Below the pieces are notes generated by a model. That model had not been told where the DNA came from, ran no database searches, and saw only the letters and a program-made list of their open reading frames with translations. Both the position numbers and the translations under genes were made by a program. A stretch of DNA of 39,785 nucleotides from an uncultured Oscillospiraceae bacterium (GTDB taxonomy: Bacteria > Bacillota > Clostridia > Oscillospirales > Oscillospiraceae): the NCBI GenBank assembly GCA_900759385.1, contig CAAEUZ010000096.1, positions 1-39,785 on the forward strand, written 5' to 3'. Within the stretch, counting starts at the first letter, position 1, and each line of letters begins with the position of its first letter. Positions 23,486-31,886 of the stretch are shown in pieces.

Positions 23486-23522
23486 AAAGATTAGCACTCG
23501 CCACCGACGAGTGCTAATCTTT
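23486..23522. promoter_or_regulatory. CIRCE element (HrcA operator), with extended palindrome
   Basis: TTAGCACTC (23491-23499), 9 bp, GAGTGCTAA (23509-23517): a perfect match to CIRCE, TTAGCACTC-N9-GAGTGCTAA. Pairing extends outward to 15-bp arms (AAAGATTAGCACTCG / CGAGTGCTAATCTTT), so it may also end the transporter operon's transcript. It lies ~145 bp upstream of the Hsp20 start. The region in between is AT-rich with several possible -10 elements (for example TATTAA near 23551) and none clearly best. Confidence 0.93.
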
Positions 23523-23660
23523 ACAGTTTGTACATATTTAGTTCATGATTTATTAAAATCTGTATTGTATTTTATATACGTAAACAGACGAGAGATGTGA
23601 ATACGACATCGAGAATCTGCGAACACTAAAACGTATATATAACACATGGAGGTTTTAATC

Positions 23661-24074
23661 ATGTTTGAACTTACCCCTTATTCCACCCGCCGCAGTATGA
23701 TGGACCCGTTCAATTTCTTCAGCGATTTCTTCGGCACCAACAACGCGCCGATGGAGCTGCGTACCGACATCACCGATAAGGGCGACGCCTTTGTGCTGGA
23801 GGCCGACCTGCCCGGCTTCAAAAAGGACGACATCAAGATAGACCTCGAGAACGACCGCCTGACCATCAAGGCCGAGCGCCACAGCGAGCACGAGGCGGCG
23901 AAGAACGGCTATGTCCGCCGCGAGCGCAGTTTCGGCTCCTTCGAGCGCAGCTTTGACGTCAGCGGCATAGACACCGCCAGCATCAAGGCCAACTACACCG
24001 ACGGCGTCCTGACCCTGACCCTGCCCAAGAGGCCGGAGCTCGTCCCCGACAACCGCAGCATAGTTATTGAGTAA
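23661..24074 (+). CDS. Small heat-shock protein, Hsp20/alpha-crystallin family
   Basis: A 137-residue ATP-independent chaperone that holds unfolding proteins. The alpha-crystallin domain covers residues ~35-125 with ITDKGDAFVLEADLPGFKKDDIKIDLEND and the closing ANYTDGVLTLTLPK, plus a C-terminal I-x-I-like VIE end. Start ATG 23661 follows GGAGG with 8-nt spacing. The ~140-nt leader contains a GATGT...ACATC stem near 23595-23615. The upstream CIRCE implies HrcA control. Confidence 0.95.
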   Translation: MFELTPYSTRRSMMDPFNFFSDFFGTNNAPMELRTDITDKGDAFVLEADLPGFKKDDIKIDLENDRLTIKAERHSEHEAAKNGYVRRERSFGSFERSFDVSGIDTASIKANYTDGVLTLTLPKRPELVPDNRSIVIE

Positions 24075-24086
24075 AGCGAAAAGAAC

Positions 24087-24117
24087 AAAAAAGCACCCCC
24101 ATCGGGGGTGCTTTTTT
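24087..24117. terminator. Bidirectional terminator between hsp20 and trkH
   Basis: AAAAAAGCACCCCC-ATC-GGGGGTGCTTTTTT, with an A-run and T-run on either side, so it serves both convergent genes. Confidence 0.92.
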
Positions 24118-24128
24118 AATATGCAGCC

Positions 24129-25568
24129 TCAGTGCCGGCGCCAGGTGGCGGGGGCAAAGAGAATCAGCATGGGGAAGATCTCCAGACGGCCGGCGAGCAT
24201 GGCGAAGCTCATGATTACCTTGGAGAGGTCGGAGAAGATGTCGTAGCTGCCCATGGGGCCGGCGGGGCCGAGGCCCGGGCCGACGTTGGACATGCAGCTT
24301 ACAACGGAGGCAAAGGTGGTTTCAAAATCGTAGCCGTCAAGCGAGACGATGGCGGTGAAGACAAACGTGAGCAGGAAATAGAGCGAGATGAACACCAGCG
24401 TGTTCCGTATCGTGGCCGCGGGCAGGCTGTGCCCGTTTATGCGCACACTGCTGGTCCGGCGCGGGTTGAGCATCTTGCCGATCTCCTGGGCGGAGCTCTT
24501 GAAGAAGATTATAATGCGCGAGACCTTGAGTCCGCCGCCGGTGCTGCCCGCCGAGGCGCCTATGAGCATGACGAGTATAAGTATGCTCTTGGAAAACGCC
24601 GGCCACAGCGTGAAGTCCGCGGTGGCAAAGCCCGTTGTCGTCATCAGGGATGAGACCTGGAAGAGCGAGTAGCGGAAGGCGTTCCAGAAGCCGCCGTACT
24701 CGTCGATGATATCCAGCGCGATGAGCAGGCTGGCACCCAGGGCTATGCCGAAGTAGGCCAGGAATTCGGAGTCCGTGAGCGCGTCTTTGAACTTGCGCAC
24801 GAGCAGCAGGAAGTAGATGGAGAAGTTCACGCCGAAGAGCAGCATGAAGATACTGGTGACCACGTCGATATATACGCTGTCATAGAAGCCGATGGAGAGC
24901 TGCTTTACGGAGAAGCCGCCCGTGCCGGCCGTGGCCATGGCGTGGTTGAGGGAGTCAAAGAACGGCATCCCGCCGGCGCAGAGCAGTATTATAAGCATTA
25001 CGGTCAGCGCGATATACATGAGGTAGGTTATCGCGCTGGAGGTGCGTATGCGGGGGACAAGCTTGCCGAAGGAGGTGCCCGGCACCTCTGCGCGCATGAT
25101 ATACATGCTGCGCTCCTCGCTCATGGGCATGACGGCCATGATAAACACCAGCACGCCCATGCCGCCTATCCAGTGCGAGAGGCTGCGCCAGAGCAGCAGG
25201 CCGTTGCTCATGGCCTCCACGTCCGTGAGTATGGTGGCGCCGGTGGTGGTGAAGCCGGAGACGATCTCAAAGAAGGCGTCCACATAGCTGGGGATCTCGC
25301 CCGAGAACACAAAAGGCAGCGCTCCCACCGCGCTCATGAGCACCCAGGCCAGCGCCACGCTGACAAAGCCCTCGCGCGCGTAGAAATCGCGGTTTTTCAG
25401 CTTGACCAGGTTGAGCAGCACGGCCAGCACGGCGGCGATCGCGGCGGTCTCAATGTACCAGAGAGTACTCTCGCCGTACCAGAGGGCCGTAATTATGCTC
25501 GGTATCATCAGCACGGCCTCAAGTCCCATGACGCGGCCGAGTATCTTGGCAATTATGGGATAGTTCAT
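24129..25568 (-). CDS. trkH: Potassium uptake protein TrkH/KtrB family
   Basis: A 479-residue potassium-translocating membrane subunit. All four selectivity-filter segments are visible: FTTTGATILT, MATAGTGGFS, TTTGFATAD and SNVGPGLGPAG. The SAGSTGGGLKVSR loop after the third membrane-pore-membrane unit is characteristic. The protein ends shortly after a last hydrophobic helix (GRLEIFPMLILFAP). It starts 2 bp after trkA stops and so forms an operon with it. Confidence 0.95.
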   Translation of the reverse strand: MNYPIIAKILGRVMGLEAVLMIPSIITALWYGESTLWYIETAAIAAVLAVLLNLVKLKNRDFYAREGFVSVALAWVLMSAVGALPFVFSGEIPSYVDAFFEIVSGFTTTGATILTDVEAMSNGLLLWRSLSHWIGGMGVLVFIMAVMPMSEERSMYIMRAEVPGTSFGKLVPRIRTSSAITYLMYIALTVMLIILLCAGGMPFFDSLNHAMATAGTGGFSVKQLSIGFYDSVYIDVVTSIFMLLFGVNFSIYFLLLVRKFKDALTDSEFLAYFGIALGASLLIALDIIDEYGGFWNAFRYSLFQVSSLMTTTGFATADFTLWPAFSKSILILVMLIGASAGSTGGGLKVSRIIIFFKSSAQEIGKMLNPRRTSSVRINGHSLPAATIRNTLVFISLYFLLTFVFTAIVSLDGYDFETTFASVVSCMSNVGPGLGPAGPMGSYDIFSDLSKVIMSFAMLAGRLEIFPMLILFAPATWRRH

Positions 25569-25570
25569 CG

Positions 25571-26932
25571 TCAGCCCTCAAATATGTCGGCGAAGCCGCG
25601 CATACCGAACTTGGTGGTGACGGCAATGACGGTGTCGTGCTTCTCCAGGGTGTCGTTGCCGCCGGGGATGATGCAGCGGCTGTCGCGTATGATGGCGGCG
25701 ATGAGGGTGTCGCGCCGGATGTCCAGGTCGCGTATGGGGACGCCGAGATTGGGGGCGTCGCCGTTTATGGAGAACTCCAGCACCTCGGCCTTGCCGTAGG
25801 CTATGTCGTGCAGGGACTCGATGCCGACGGTGTCGATGGAGTGCTGCATCGCGCGCACATAGCGCACGACGATCTCTGCGGCGGTGTTCTTGGGCAGGAC
25901 AAAGCTGCCCAGCTTCTGCAGGCCGGCCATAACGCGGAAGGAGTCCTCGTTGACCTTGACTATCACCTTGCCCACGCCGCTGCGCTGGGCGAACATGGAG
26001 GTGATGATGTTGTTCTGGTCGCTGCCGGTGAGGGCGACAAAGGCGTCCGTCGTGCGGATGCCCTCCTCCTCGAGCACGCTCGGGTCGGTGCCGTCGCCGA
26101 GCAGGACCTCGGCCTTGGGCATGATCTCCTTGATGGTCTCGCAGTTCTCCTCATCCTTCTCGATGATCTTGACGCGGATGCCCGCGCCGATGAGATAGGA
26201 ACCGAGATAGAGCGAAATTCGCCCGCCGCCGAGCAGCATGACGTTGCGCACGGAGCGCTTGTAGGCGCCAATGCTCTTGAAAAATGCACTGATGGCGCTG
26301 GGGGCGCCGACGACATGGATTATATCCCCGGCCTGGAGCACAAAGTCGCCGCGGGGGATGAGAACGTCCTCACCGCGCTCAACGACGGCGATTAGTATGC
26401 CGGAACCGAGCTTTCCGCGCAGCCTGTCCAGCCGCAGCGAGCAGAGCGGGGAGCCCTCCTCGACCGTGTGCTCGACCATCTCCGCGCGGCCCTTGGCGAA
26501 GGAATCCACCTTGGCGGCGCTGGGGAAGCGCAGGATGCGCGAGATCTCGGCCGCGGCCGTCTGCTCGGGGTTGAGCACCAGCGAGAGGCCGAGCTCGTCC
26601 TTGAGGAAGACCATCTGGCGGAAATACTCCATCGTGCGCACGCGCGCGACAGTGTTCTTCACGCCCAGCTTCTTGCCGGTCAGGCAGCAGAGCATGTTAA
26701 CCGCGTCGTCGTTGGTCACGGCGATGAGCAGGTCCGCGTCGCTGACGCCGGCCTGGCTGAGCACGCTGTAATCCGCGCCGTTGCCCAGCAGTGTCATCAC
26801 GTCAACGCTGTTGGAAAGCTGCTCCAGACAGTCCTCGTCACTGTCCACAACCGTGATGTCGTGACCCTCGTCGGCCAGCCGGAAGGCCATCTCCTTGCCC
26901 ATACGGCCCGCGCCTACAAGTACAATATTCAT
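25571..26932 (-). CDS. trkA: Trk potassium system regulatory protein
   Basis: A 453-residue cytosolic regulator with two RCK halves. Each has a Rossmann nucleotide site (NIVLVGAGRMGKEMAF at the N-terminus, MLLGGGRISLYLGSYL at ~230), followed by a TrkA-C domain. It binds NAD(H)/ATP or c-di-AMP in relatives and gates TrkH. Upstream, the minus strand has a GGAG about 10 nt from the ATG and an AT-rich promoter-like stretch (26942-26975). Confidence 0.95.
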   Translation of the reverse strand: MNIVLVGAGRMGKEMAFRLADEGHDITVVDSDEDCLEQLSNSVDVMTLLGNGADYSVLSQAGVSDADLLIAVTNDDAVNMLCCLTGKKLGVKNTVARVRTMEYFRQMVFLKDELGLSLVLNPEQTAAAEISRILRFPSAAKVDSFAKGRAEMVEHTVEEGSPLCSLRLDRLRGKLGSGILIAVVERGEDVLIPRGDFVLQAGDIIHVVGAPSAISAFFKSIGAYKRSVRNVMLLGGGRISLYLGSYLIGAGIRVKIIEKDEENCETIKEIMPKAEVLLGDGTDPSVLEEEGIRTTDAFVALTGSDQNNIITSMFAQRSGVGKVIVKVNEDSFRVMAGLQKLGSFVLPKNTAAEIVVRYVRAMQHSIDTVGIESLHDIAYGKAEVLEFSINGDAPNLGVPIRDLDIRRDTLIAAIIRDSRCIIPGGNDTLEKHDTVIAVTTKFGMRGFADIFEG

Positions 26933-26994
26933 CGTTTCATTTTCTCCAGTTTTTTATATAAATTTTTTTGGACACAACGTCAGGCAAGAGAGGC

Positions 26995-27960
26995 TCAGGC
27001 CTTTTTCCGCCTTCTGCGGCGGCGGCCGCGGCTGCGGGGCTGGGCCGCCTTGGCGGCGTAATACTCCTGCATGGCCTCGTCGGCGTTATAGGCGAGGCAG
27101 GCGGCGGAGTAGGTGCCGTCTGGCTGGTGCTTGAAGCGAATGCGCAGCAGCAGCTTGCCGTCGGTTGCGCACTCGGCCAGGTTCATATAACGGTGATCGC
27201 CCTGATTGACCCACTTGGTGAAGCTCAGCGTGCCGCCGCAGATGGGGCAGTGCGGCTCGCTCAGGGCTGTGTCGGCAAAGGCGTCGCCCTTGGAGGCGTA
27301 TCCGGAGAAGGCCGCATGGGCTATGGCCTCCGGGCCGTCGCTGGGCCTGGGCTCGCGCGGGGTGCGGCGGGCGAGTATCTCCGGCGCCTGGGCGTACTGC
27401 GCCAGGCCGGTGACCATGTCCAGCCTGGAGCACACCAGGGCGGTGTTGTAGGCGTCGCCCAGGGCGTCGTGCGCCACGCGGGTCTGCTCGATGCCGAAGT
27501 GCTCCATGGCCGTGCCCAGGCTCTTCTGGTTCTTGTCGCCGTCGGTCTGGAGGTTATATATGAGCTGGAGGTTCACCCAGCCGGCAATCCAGTCCCAGTC
27601 CAGGTCGTGGATGATTATATTCTGCTCCATTATGCCCTGGTCGTCGTAGCCCCAGGTCAGGAAGGTCACGCCCTCCCCGCACCACTCGCGGAACTGGCGG
27701 AAGGCCTCCGGAAAGAGCACGCCGCGGCTCAGCCGCTCCTTGTCAAATCCGGTCAGCTTCTTGACCTTGTAGTGCATGCGCTTGAAATACACCGGCTTGA
27801 CGTCTATCTGGAACTCCTCGCCGGGCGTCATATCGTCGTTGAGCTTTACCGCGCCTATCTGGATTATCTCCCCGCGCAGGTGGATGGGCAGCTTGTTAAA
27901 AACGGAGGACTTGGAGCTCATAGCCTGGTTCCACTCCAGGTCCACCACTACGTAATTCAT
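26995..27960 (-). CDS. DEDDh 3'-5' exonuclease (RNase T/DnaQ fold) with zinc-knuckle-like and Arg/Lys-rich tail
   Basis: A 321-residue nuclease. The DEDD residues appear in VVVDLEWNQ (Asp7, Glu9), TWGYDDQGIMEQN, and TRVAHDALGDAYNTA (His and last Asp), as in KapD-type exonucleases. The C-terminal ~90 residues hold CPICGGTLSF and an Arg/Lys run at the very end (GRRRRRRKKA), probably for nucleic acid binding. I start at ATG 27960 (MNYVVVDLEWN) with GGTAGGATA upstream; 22 further in-frame codons upstream lack resemblance. Exact role (RNA processing or DNA repair) unknown. Confidence 0.85.
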   Translation of the reverse strand: MNYVVVDLEWNQAMSSKSSVFNKLPIHLRGEIIQIGAVKLNDDMTPGEEFQIDVKPVYFKRMHYKVKKLTGFDKERLSRGVLFPEAFRQFREWCGEGVTFLTWGYDDQGIMEQNIIIHDLDWDWIAGWVNLQLIYNLQTDGDKNQKSLGTAMEHFGIEQTRVAHDALGDAYNTALVCSRLDMVTGLAQYAQAPEILARRTPREPRPSDGPEAIAHAAFSGYASKGDAFADTALSEPHCPICGGTLSFTKWVNQGDHRYMNLAECATDGKLLLRIRFKHQPDGTYSAACLAYNADEAMQEYYAAKAAQPRSRGRRRRRRKKA

Positions 27961-28074
27961 TATCCTACCGTCCCCTTTGTTCACACATTCGCCACAGATT
28001 ATATCACAGCGCAGACGCAATGGCAATTCCCAATAGAGTCATTTTGCAGGCGAGGCGGCGCAAAAAGTAAGGGC

Positions 28075-28103
28075 TTGCCGCGGGCGCCGCCGTTTGATAT
28101 ATT
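28075..28103 (+). promoter_or_regulatory. Promoter of the TetR-family gene
   Basis: TTGCCG (28075-28080), 17 bp, TATATT (28098-28103), 27 bp upstream of the ATG, whose ribosome site is GGGAGG. Confidence 0.5.
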
Positions 28104-28130
28104 ATTTATAGTTGTAAGGGAGGCGGTTTC

Positions 28131-28685
28131 ATGTCCAGCGAGGCTACCAAATACGCCCTGGCCAAGGCCATGGAGGAGTGCATGCGCACGCAGAGCGTGG
28201 AGAACATCACGGTCACGGAAATCGTGCGGCGCTGCGGCGTGGCGCGGCAGACGTTCTACCGCAACTTCCTGGACAAGTACGACCTCATCAACTGGTACTT
28301 CGGCAAGCTGCTCGCGCGCAGCTTTGAGCACATGGGCTCGGGCCGCACGGTGCGCGAGGGGCTGGAGCGCAAGTTCGAGTACATCCGCGCGGAGCGGGTG
28401 TTCTTCGCCGCGGCCTTCCGGGCCGACGGGACAAACTCGCTCAAGGAGCACGACACGGAGGCGATCATGGCGTTTTACTCCGAGCTCATAGAGCGCAAGA
28501 CAGGTGCGGCCCCGGCGGGGGAGACCTCGTTCCTGCTGGAGCTCTACTGCCGCGGCTCGGTGGCAATGACGGTGCGCTGGGTTTTGGGCGGGATGCGCTC
28601 GGAACCGGCGGAACTGGCCCGGTATATGACGGACGCCCTGCCCGCCCCGCTGAAGGTTTTGTTCGAACGATTGGCATTATTGTAA
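28131..28685 (+). CDS. TetR-family regulator, DhaS-like
   Basis: A 184-residue regulator. The N-terminal helix-turn-helix is SVENITVTEIVRRCGVARQTFYRNFLDKYDLINWYF, where the Y-RNF-K-Dl-W pattern is typical of the DhaS/TetR_C_8 group rather than classic drug-pump repressors. The C-terminal helices are the ligand/dimer domain. It lies upstream of the SLH surface-protein gene in the same direction, with no terminator between, but that gene has its own promoter. Target unknown. Confidence 0.88.
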   Translation: MSSEATKYALAKAMEECMRTQSVENITVTEIVRRCGVARQTFYRNFLDKYDLINWYFGKLLARSFEHMGSGRTVREGLERKFEYIRAERVFFAAAFRADGTNSLKEHDTEAIMAFYSELIERKTGAAPAGETSFLLELYCRGSVAMTVRWVLGGMRSEPAELARYMTDALPAPLKVLFERLALL

Positions 28686-28715
28686 AATTTTTGTGTTACA
28701 AAGAAGTTACGTTCG

Positions 28716-28744
28716 TTGACTTTGCTTTGACACTGTGATAGTAT
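28716..28744 (+). promoter_or_regulatory. Promoter of the SLH surface-protein gene
   Basis: TTGACT (28716-28721), 17 bp, TAGTAT (28739-28744). The predicted leader is ~90 nt. Confidence 0.5.
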
Positions 28745-28761
28745 TGGCTGTGAACCCGGCG

Positions 28762-28801
28762 ACGGCGTTAACGCCGTTTGCTTCATCTCTGATGAAGCAA
28801 A
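28762..28801 (+). other. Two adjoining hairpins in the surface-protein leader
   Basis: A perfect 16-bp palindrome ACGGCGTTAACGCCGT (28762-28777) is directly followed by TTTGCTTCATC-TCT-GATGAAGCAAA (28777-28801, 11-bp arms). They lie between the promoter and the AAAGGAG ribosome site, so they probably stabilise the mRNA or control translation. No T-run. Confidence 0.7.
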
Positions 28802-28840
28802 TACCTCTTATGGAGAAAATATATAAAAAGGAGAATCGGT

Positions 28841-31804
28841 ATGAAAAAGCGCATACTAACAATGCTGTTAGCCGTGTGCCTGGTACTGGCTCTGGGTACA
28901 GTCAGTGCACTGGCGGACGGCAACGATGAATCATTGACAACACCATTAGAAGATCCCAATGCTTCTACGGTTGCCATGATTGGGAATGTTGGTTTTAGCA
29001 CCTTGAGCGATGCCTTTGAAAAAGTGCAGAGCGGACAAACTATAGTTCTTCAGGATAACCTTACACTTAGTTCTGCAATTAACATTGCACAAGATGGTGA
29101 AACGCTTAAATCATTTACATTAGATTTAGGTGGTTATACGGTTAGCTATGGCGGAGGAACCCTGTTCAACGTTTATAATGCCAATATTACCGTTCAAAAT
29201 GGCACCATCAATTACACCGGTAAGGAAAACACCTGCGCAGTTTGGCTGCGTGGAGTTAATTCTGGCCTGACACTGGCGGAAAACGCCTACATTACAACAA
29301 ACAAAGACGACGATTCATCGGCATGGTGCCTTGGAGTAGCTAGCACTGCCACGAATGCCAATGTGGTCATTGACGGTACGCTTGATGGTGCAGTTGGATT
29401 TACCATCAATGGCATGATTAAAACAGGTAATGTTACCGTTACTGTCAATGGAACAATTAAAGGCTATTATGGACTTTACCTTGCAGGGATGGGTACTACG
29501 ACTATAAATGATGGTGCTGTGATTGATGCCTCTAGTACCGGCGTTGAGATACGTGCTGGCGAGCTCAATGTTTATGGTGGCAGAATTGCGGGCGGAGATA
29601 GTTATGATGTTGAAGCCAATCCAGGAGGCACAACAACCACTGGTGTTGGCATTGCAGTTGCACAGCATACTACAGAATTGCCGATAGTTGTAAATGTATA
29701 TGACGGCACCATAACCGGTTCGCATGCATTTAGCGAGGCAGATCCACAGAATAACGAAGATTCCGAAGATATTACATTAAATATCTCAGGTGGTAGTTTT
29801 CAGTCTTCTGTAGCGGGGAATTCTGCCATTAGTATCGAAGACAGCGATGTCCTGACGGTAGTGGGAGGTATATTCAAAACCTCTGATGACTCCGCCGATA
29901 CCTCTGTAGAAGATTTCTTCCCCGATGGTTCTTCTATGACCATTGACCCAGACACCGGCAAGGTTGAGATAGATACTAAGAATGCTGTCGCCACTGTCAA
30001 CGGCATAGGTTATCCCTCTCTTGCGGACGCTATTGCCGCTGTGCCTGAAGGCGGCACCATCGAGATTATCGACGACATCCTCGACGTTGACCTGAACGAC
30101 GGCAGCGGCCAGAACGGTGTTTTCAATATCAACAACGGCAAGACCTTTACTATCAACGGCAACGGGCATACCATCAAGGTGAGCACAGATCATGCTAATG
30201 CCGACACCAACGTCCACGTCTTCAACGTGACCAACGGCGAAGTTACCTTCACCAACCTGACCGTTGACGGCGGCGGATATGCCCGTCACGGCATCCAGGC
30301 CCACGGCGCAAAAGCCGAGGTCATCCTGAACAACGTCACCAGCATCAATAACGAGGGCTACGGCGTGATTGCCAACGCCGGCGGCACCGTCACCGCGAAC
30401 TATCTGACCACCGACGACAACGGCTGGGGCGGCGTGAACGTAGAGGCCAACGGCCAGACCTCCACCTTCAACATGAAGGACGGCAACCTCAAAGAGAATG
30501 CTTCCATAGTCTTTGAGGACGAAGATGGCACCGGTTCCGCCAATGCCAAGCTCGACGGCGGTAACTTCAACACACTCGAGGTCAAGACCGCTAATGTCAG
30601 CATCGACATAAACGGCGGCTCTTATGACAGCATCGTGGTTGCCGATGATGTGACTCTCGCCAGCGGCGTTATCACCGTTGACGGTGCAAGCTTTAACGAG
30701 CCCGTGTCCGGCATTGCCGAAACCGAGGATTATCAGGTTTACTACGGCGGCGTCTACTCCTACTATGACAGCTTCAGCAAGGCCTGGAACGCTGTCGGCA
30801 GGGGCAACGCCAACGCTGTCATCGCCTATGTCGGAGAGGGCAGCGGCGCTGCCGCCGAGGTTGTGACCTTCAAGGTCGGCGAAAAGACCGTCACCTACAC
30901 CGTGCCTTACGGCTTTGAGCTCAGCCTCCCGAGCCCGTACAACTATTCCACCAAGTTCCTCGGCTGGGAGTGCAGCCGTGACGGCGACCTCTATAAGGTC
31001 AATGCGAAATACACAGTCTACCGCGACGTGACCTTTACGGCCACTTACGAGGTTACCGGCTACAACATCTACATAGACCGCAGCATTGAGAACGGCGAAG
31101 TCAGCACCAGCCCGAGCGGCAGCGCCGCGGCGGGTGAGACCGTGTATATCTACGTCGATCCCGACACCGGCTATGTCCTTGACGAGCTGACTGCCTCCTG
31201 GGGCTACAACTACAGGTATGAGCTCAGCCTCCGCAGCGTGCGTGACGGCGTATACCGCTTCACCATGCCCGAGGGCAACGTCTACATCACCGCCACCTTC
31301 GAGCGCAGCAACCTGCGCATGCCCTTCACCGACGTGAACCGCGGCGACTGGTTCTATGACGCCGTCTACTACGTCTGGGCCAACGACATGATGGAGGGTG
31401 TGTCTGACACCAGCTTCAACCCCAACGGCTCCATGACCCGCGCCATGTTCTGGGCGGTCCTCGGCCGCATCGACGGCGAGACAATCACCGGCAGCGACTG
31501 GGTCGAGGAGGCCCGTGACTGGGCCATGAGCGAGGGCGTCTCCGACGGCGAGAACCCCTACGCGCTCGTCACCCGCGAGCAGATGGTGACCATGCTCTGG
31601 CGTTACGCCGGCGAGCCGGGCCGCAGCGCCAACCTGAACCGCTACACCGACGCGGGCAGCATCTCTGACTGGGCCGAGGACGCCATGGAGTGGGCCATAG
31701 CCCGCGGCGTCATCGACGGCATGACCAGCACCACGCTGCAGCCCCAGGGCACCGCTACGCGCGCCCACTGCGCCACCATCTTCATGCGCTACGACCAGCT
31801 GTAA
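28841..31804 (+). CDS. Secreted surface protein: beta-helix modules, InlB-like repeats and C-terminal SLH domains
   Basis: A 987-residue exported protein. Residues 1-25 are a signal peptide (LALGTVSALA, then D). Two homologous beta-helix-like modules follow: one starting VAMIGNVGFSTLSDAFEKV (~residue 45) and one starting VATVNGIGYPSLADAIAAV (~residue 383), each with many short NGxI/INGG turns. Then come a Listeria-Bacteroides-type repeat (KFLGWECSRDGDLYKV) and an InlB B-like repeat (YVDPDTGYVLDELTA ... MPEGNVYITATFE). The end (residues ~826-987) has three SLH-type repeats (FTDVNRGDWFYDAVYYVWAN; TREQMVTMLWRYAG; ARGVIDGMTSTTLQPQGTATRA) for cell-wall binding. The first module is encoded by AT-rich DNA, the rest by GC-rich DNA. 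Adhesin or S-layer-associated role is inferred. Confidence 0.9.
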   Translation: MKKRILTMLLAVCLVLALGTVSALADGNDESLTTPLEDPNASTVAMIGNVGFSTLSDAFEKVQSGQTIVLQDNLTLSSAINIAQDGETLKSFTLDLGGYTVSYGGGTLFNVYNANITVQNGTINYTGKENTCAVWLRGVNSGLTLAENAYITTNKDDDSSAWCLGVASTATNANVVIDGTLDGAVGFTINGMIKTGNVTVTVNGTIKGYYGLYLAGMGTTTINDGAVIDASSTGVEIRAGELNVYGGRIAGGDSYDVEANPGGTTTTGVGIAVAQHTTELPIVVNVYDGTITGSHAFSEADPQNNEDSEDITLNISGGSFQSSVAGNSAISIEDSDVLTVVGGIFKTSDDSADTSVEDFFPDGSSMTIDPDTGKVEIDTKNAVATVNGIGYPSLADAIAAVPEGGTIEIIDDILDVDLNDGSGQNGVFNINNGKTFTINGNGHTIKVSTDHANADTNVHVFNVTNGEVTFTNLTVDGGGYARHGIQAHGAKAEVILNNVTSINNEGYGVIANAGGTVTANYLTTDDNGWGGVNVEANGQTSTFNMKDGNLKENASIVFEDEDGTGSANAKLDGGNFNTLEVKTANVSIDINGGSYDSIVVADDVTLASGVITVDGASFNEPVSGIAETEDYQVYYGGVYSYYDSFSKAWNAVGRGNANAVIAYVGEGSGAAAEVVTFKVGEKTVTYTVPYGFELSLPSPYNYSTKFLGWECSRDGDLYKVNAKYTVYRDVTFTATYEVTGYNIYIDRSIENGEVSTSPSGSAAAGETVYIYVDPDTGYVLDELTASWGYNYRYELSLRSVRDGVYRFTMPEGNVYITATFERSNLRMPFTDVNRGDWFYDAVYYVWANDMMEGVSDTSFNPNGSMTRAMFWAVLGRIDGETITGSDWVEEARDWAMSEGVSDGENPYALVTREQMVTMLWRYAGEPGRSANLNRYTDAGSISDWAEDAMEWAIARGVIDGMTSTTLQPQGTATRAHCATIFMRYDQL

Positions 31805-31822
31805 TGCAGCTGCAGGACTAAC

Positions 31823-31858
31823 AAAAAAGCAGGTACCGGTACGGTACCTGCTTTTTTT
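31823..31858 (+). terminator. Terminator of the SLH surface-protein gene
   Basis: AAAAAAGCAGGTACCG-GTA-CGGTACCTGCTTTTTTT, 16-bp arms and a T-run, 19 bp after the stop. The A-run also makes it suitable for the convergent regulator gene. Confidence 0.93.
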
Positions 31859-31886
31859 ATATCCCGGCCCGTGGAACCGGGGTTTT

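Noticed and set aside
29786..31768. 660-codon antisense frame in the SLH gene, and similar frames opposite baiCD (35676-37532) and baiH (37656-39593)
   Set aside because: No domains, no ribosome site, composition typical of antisense shadows.
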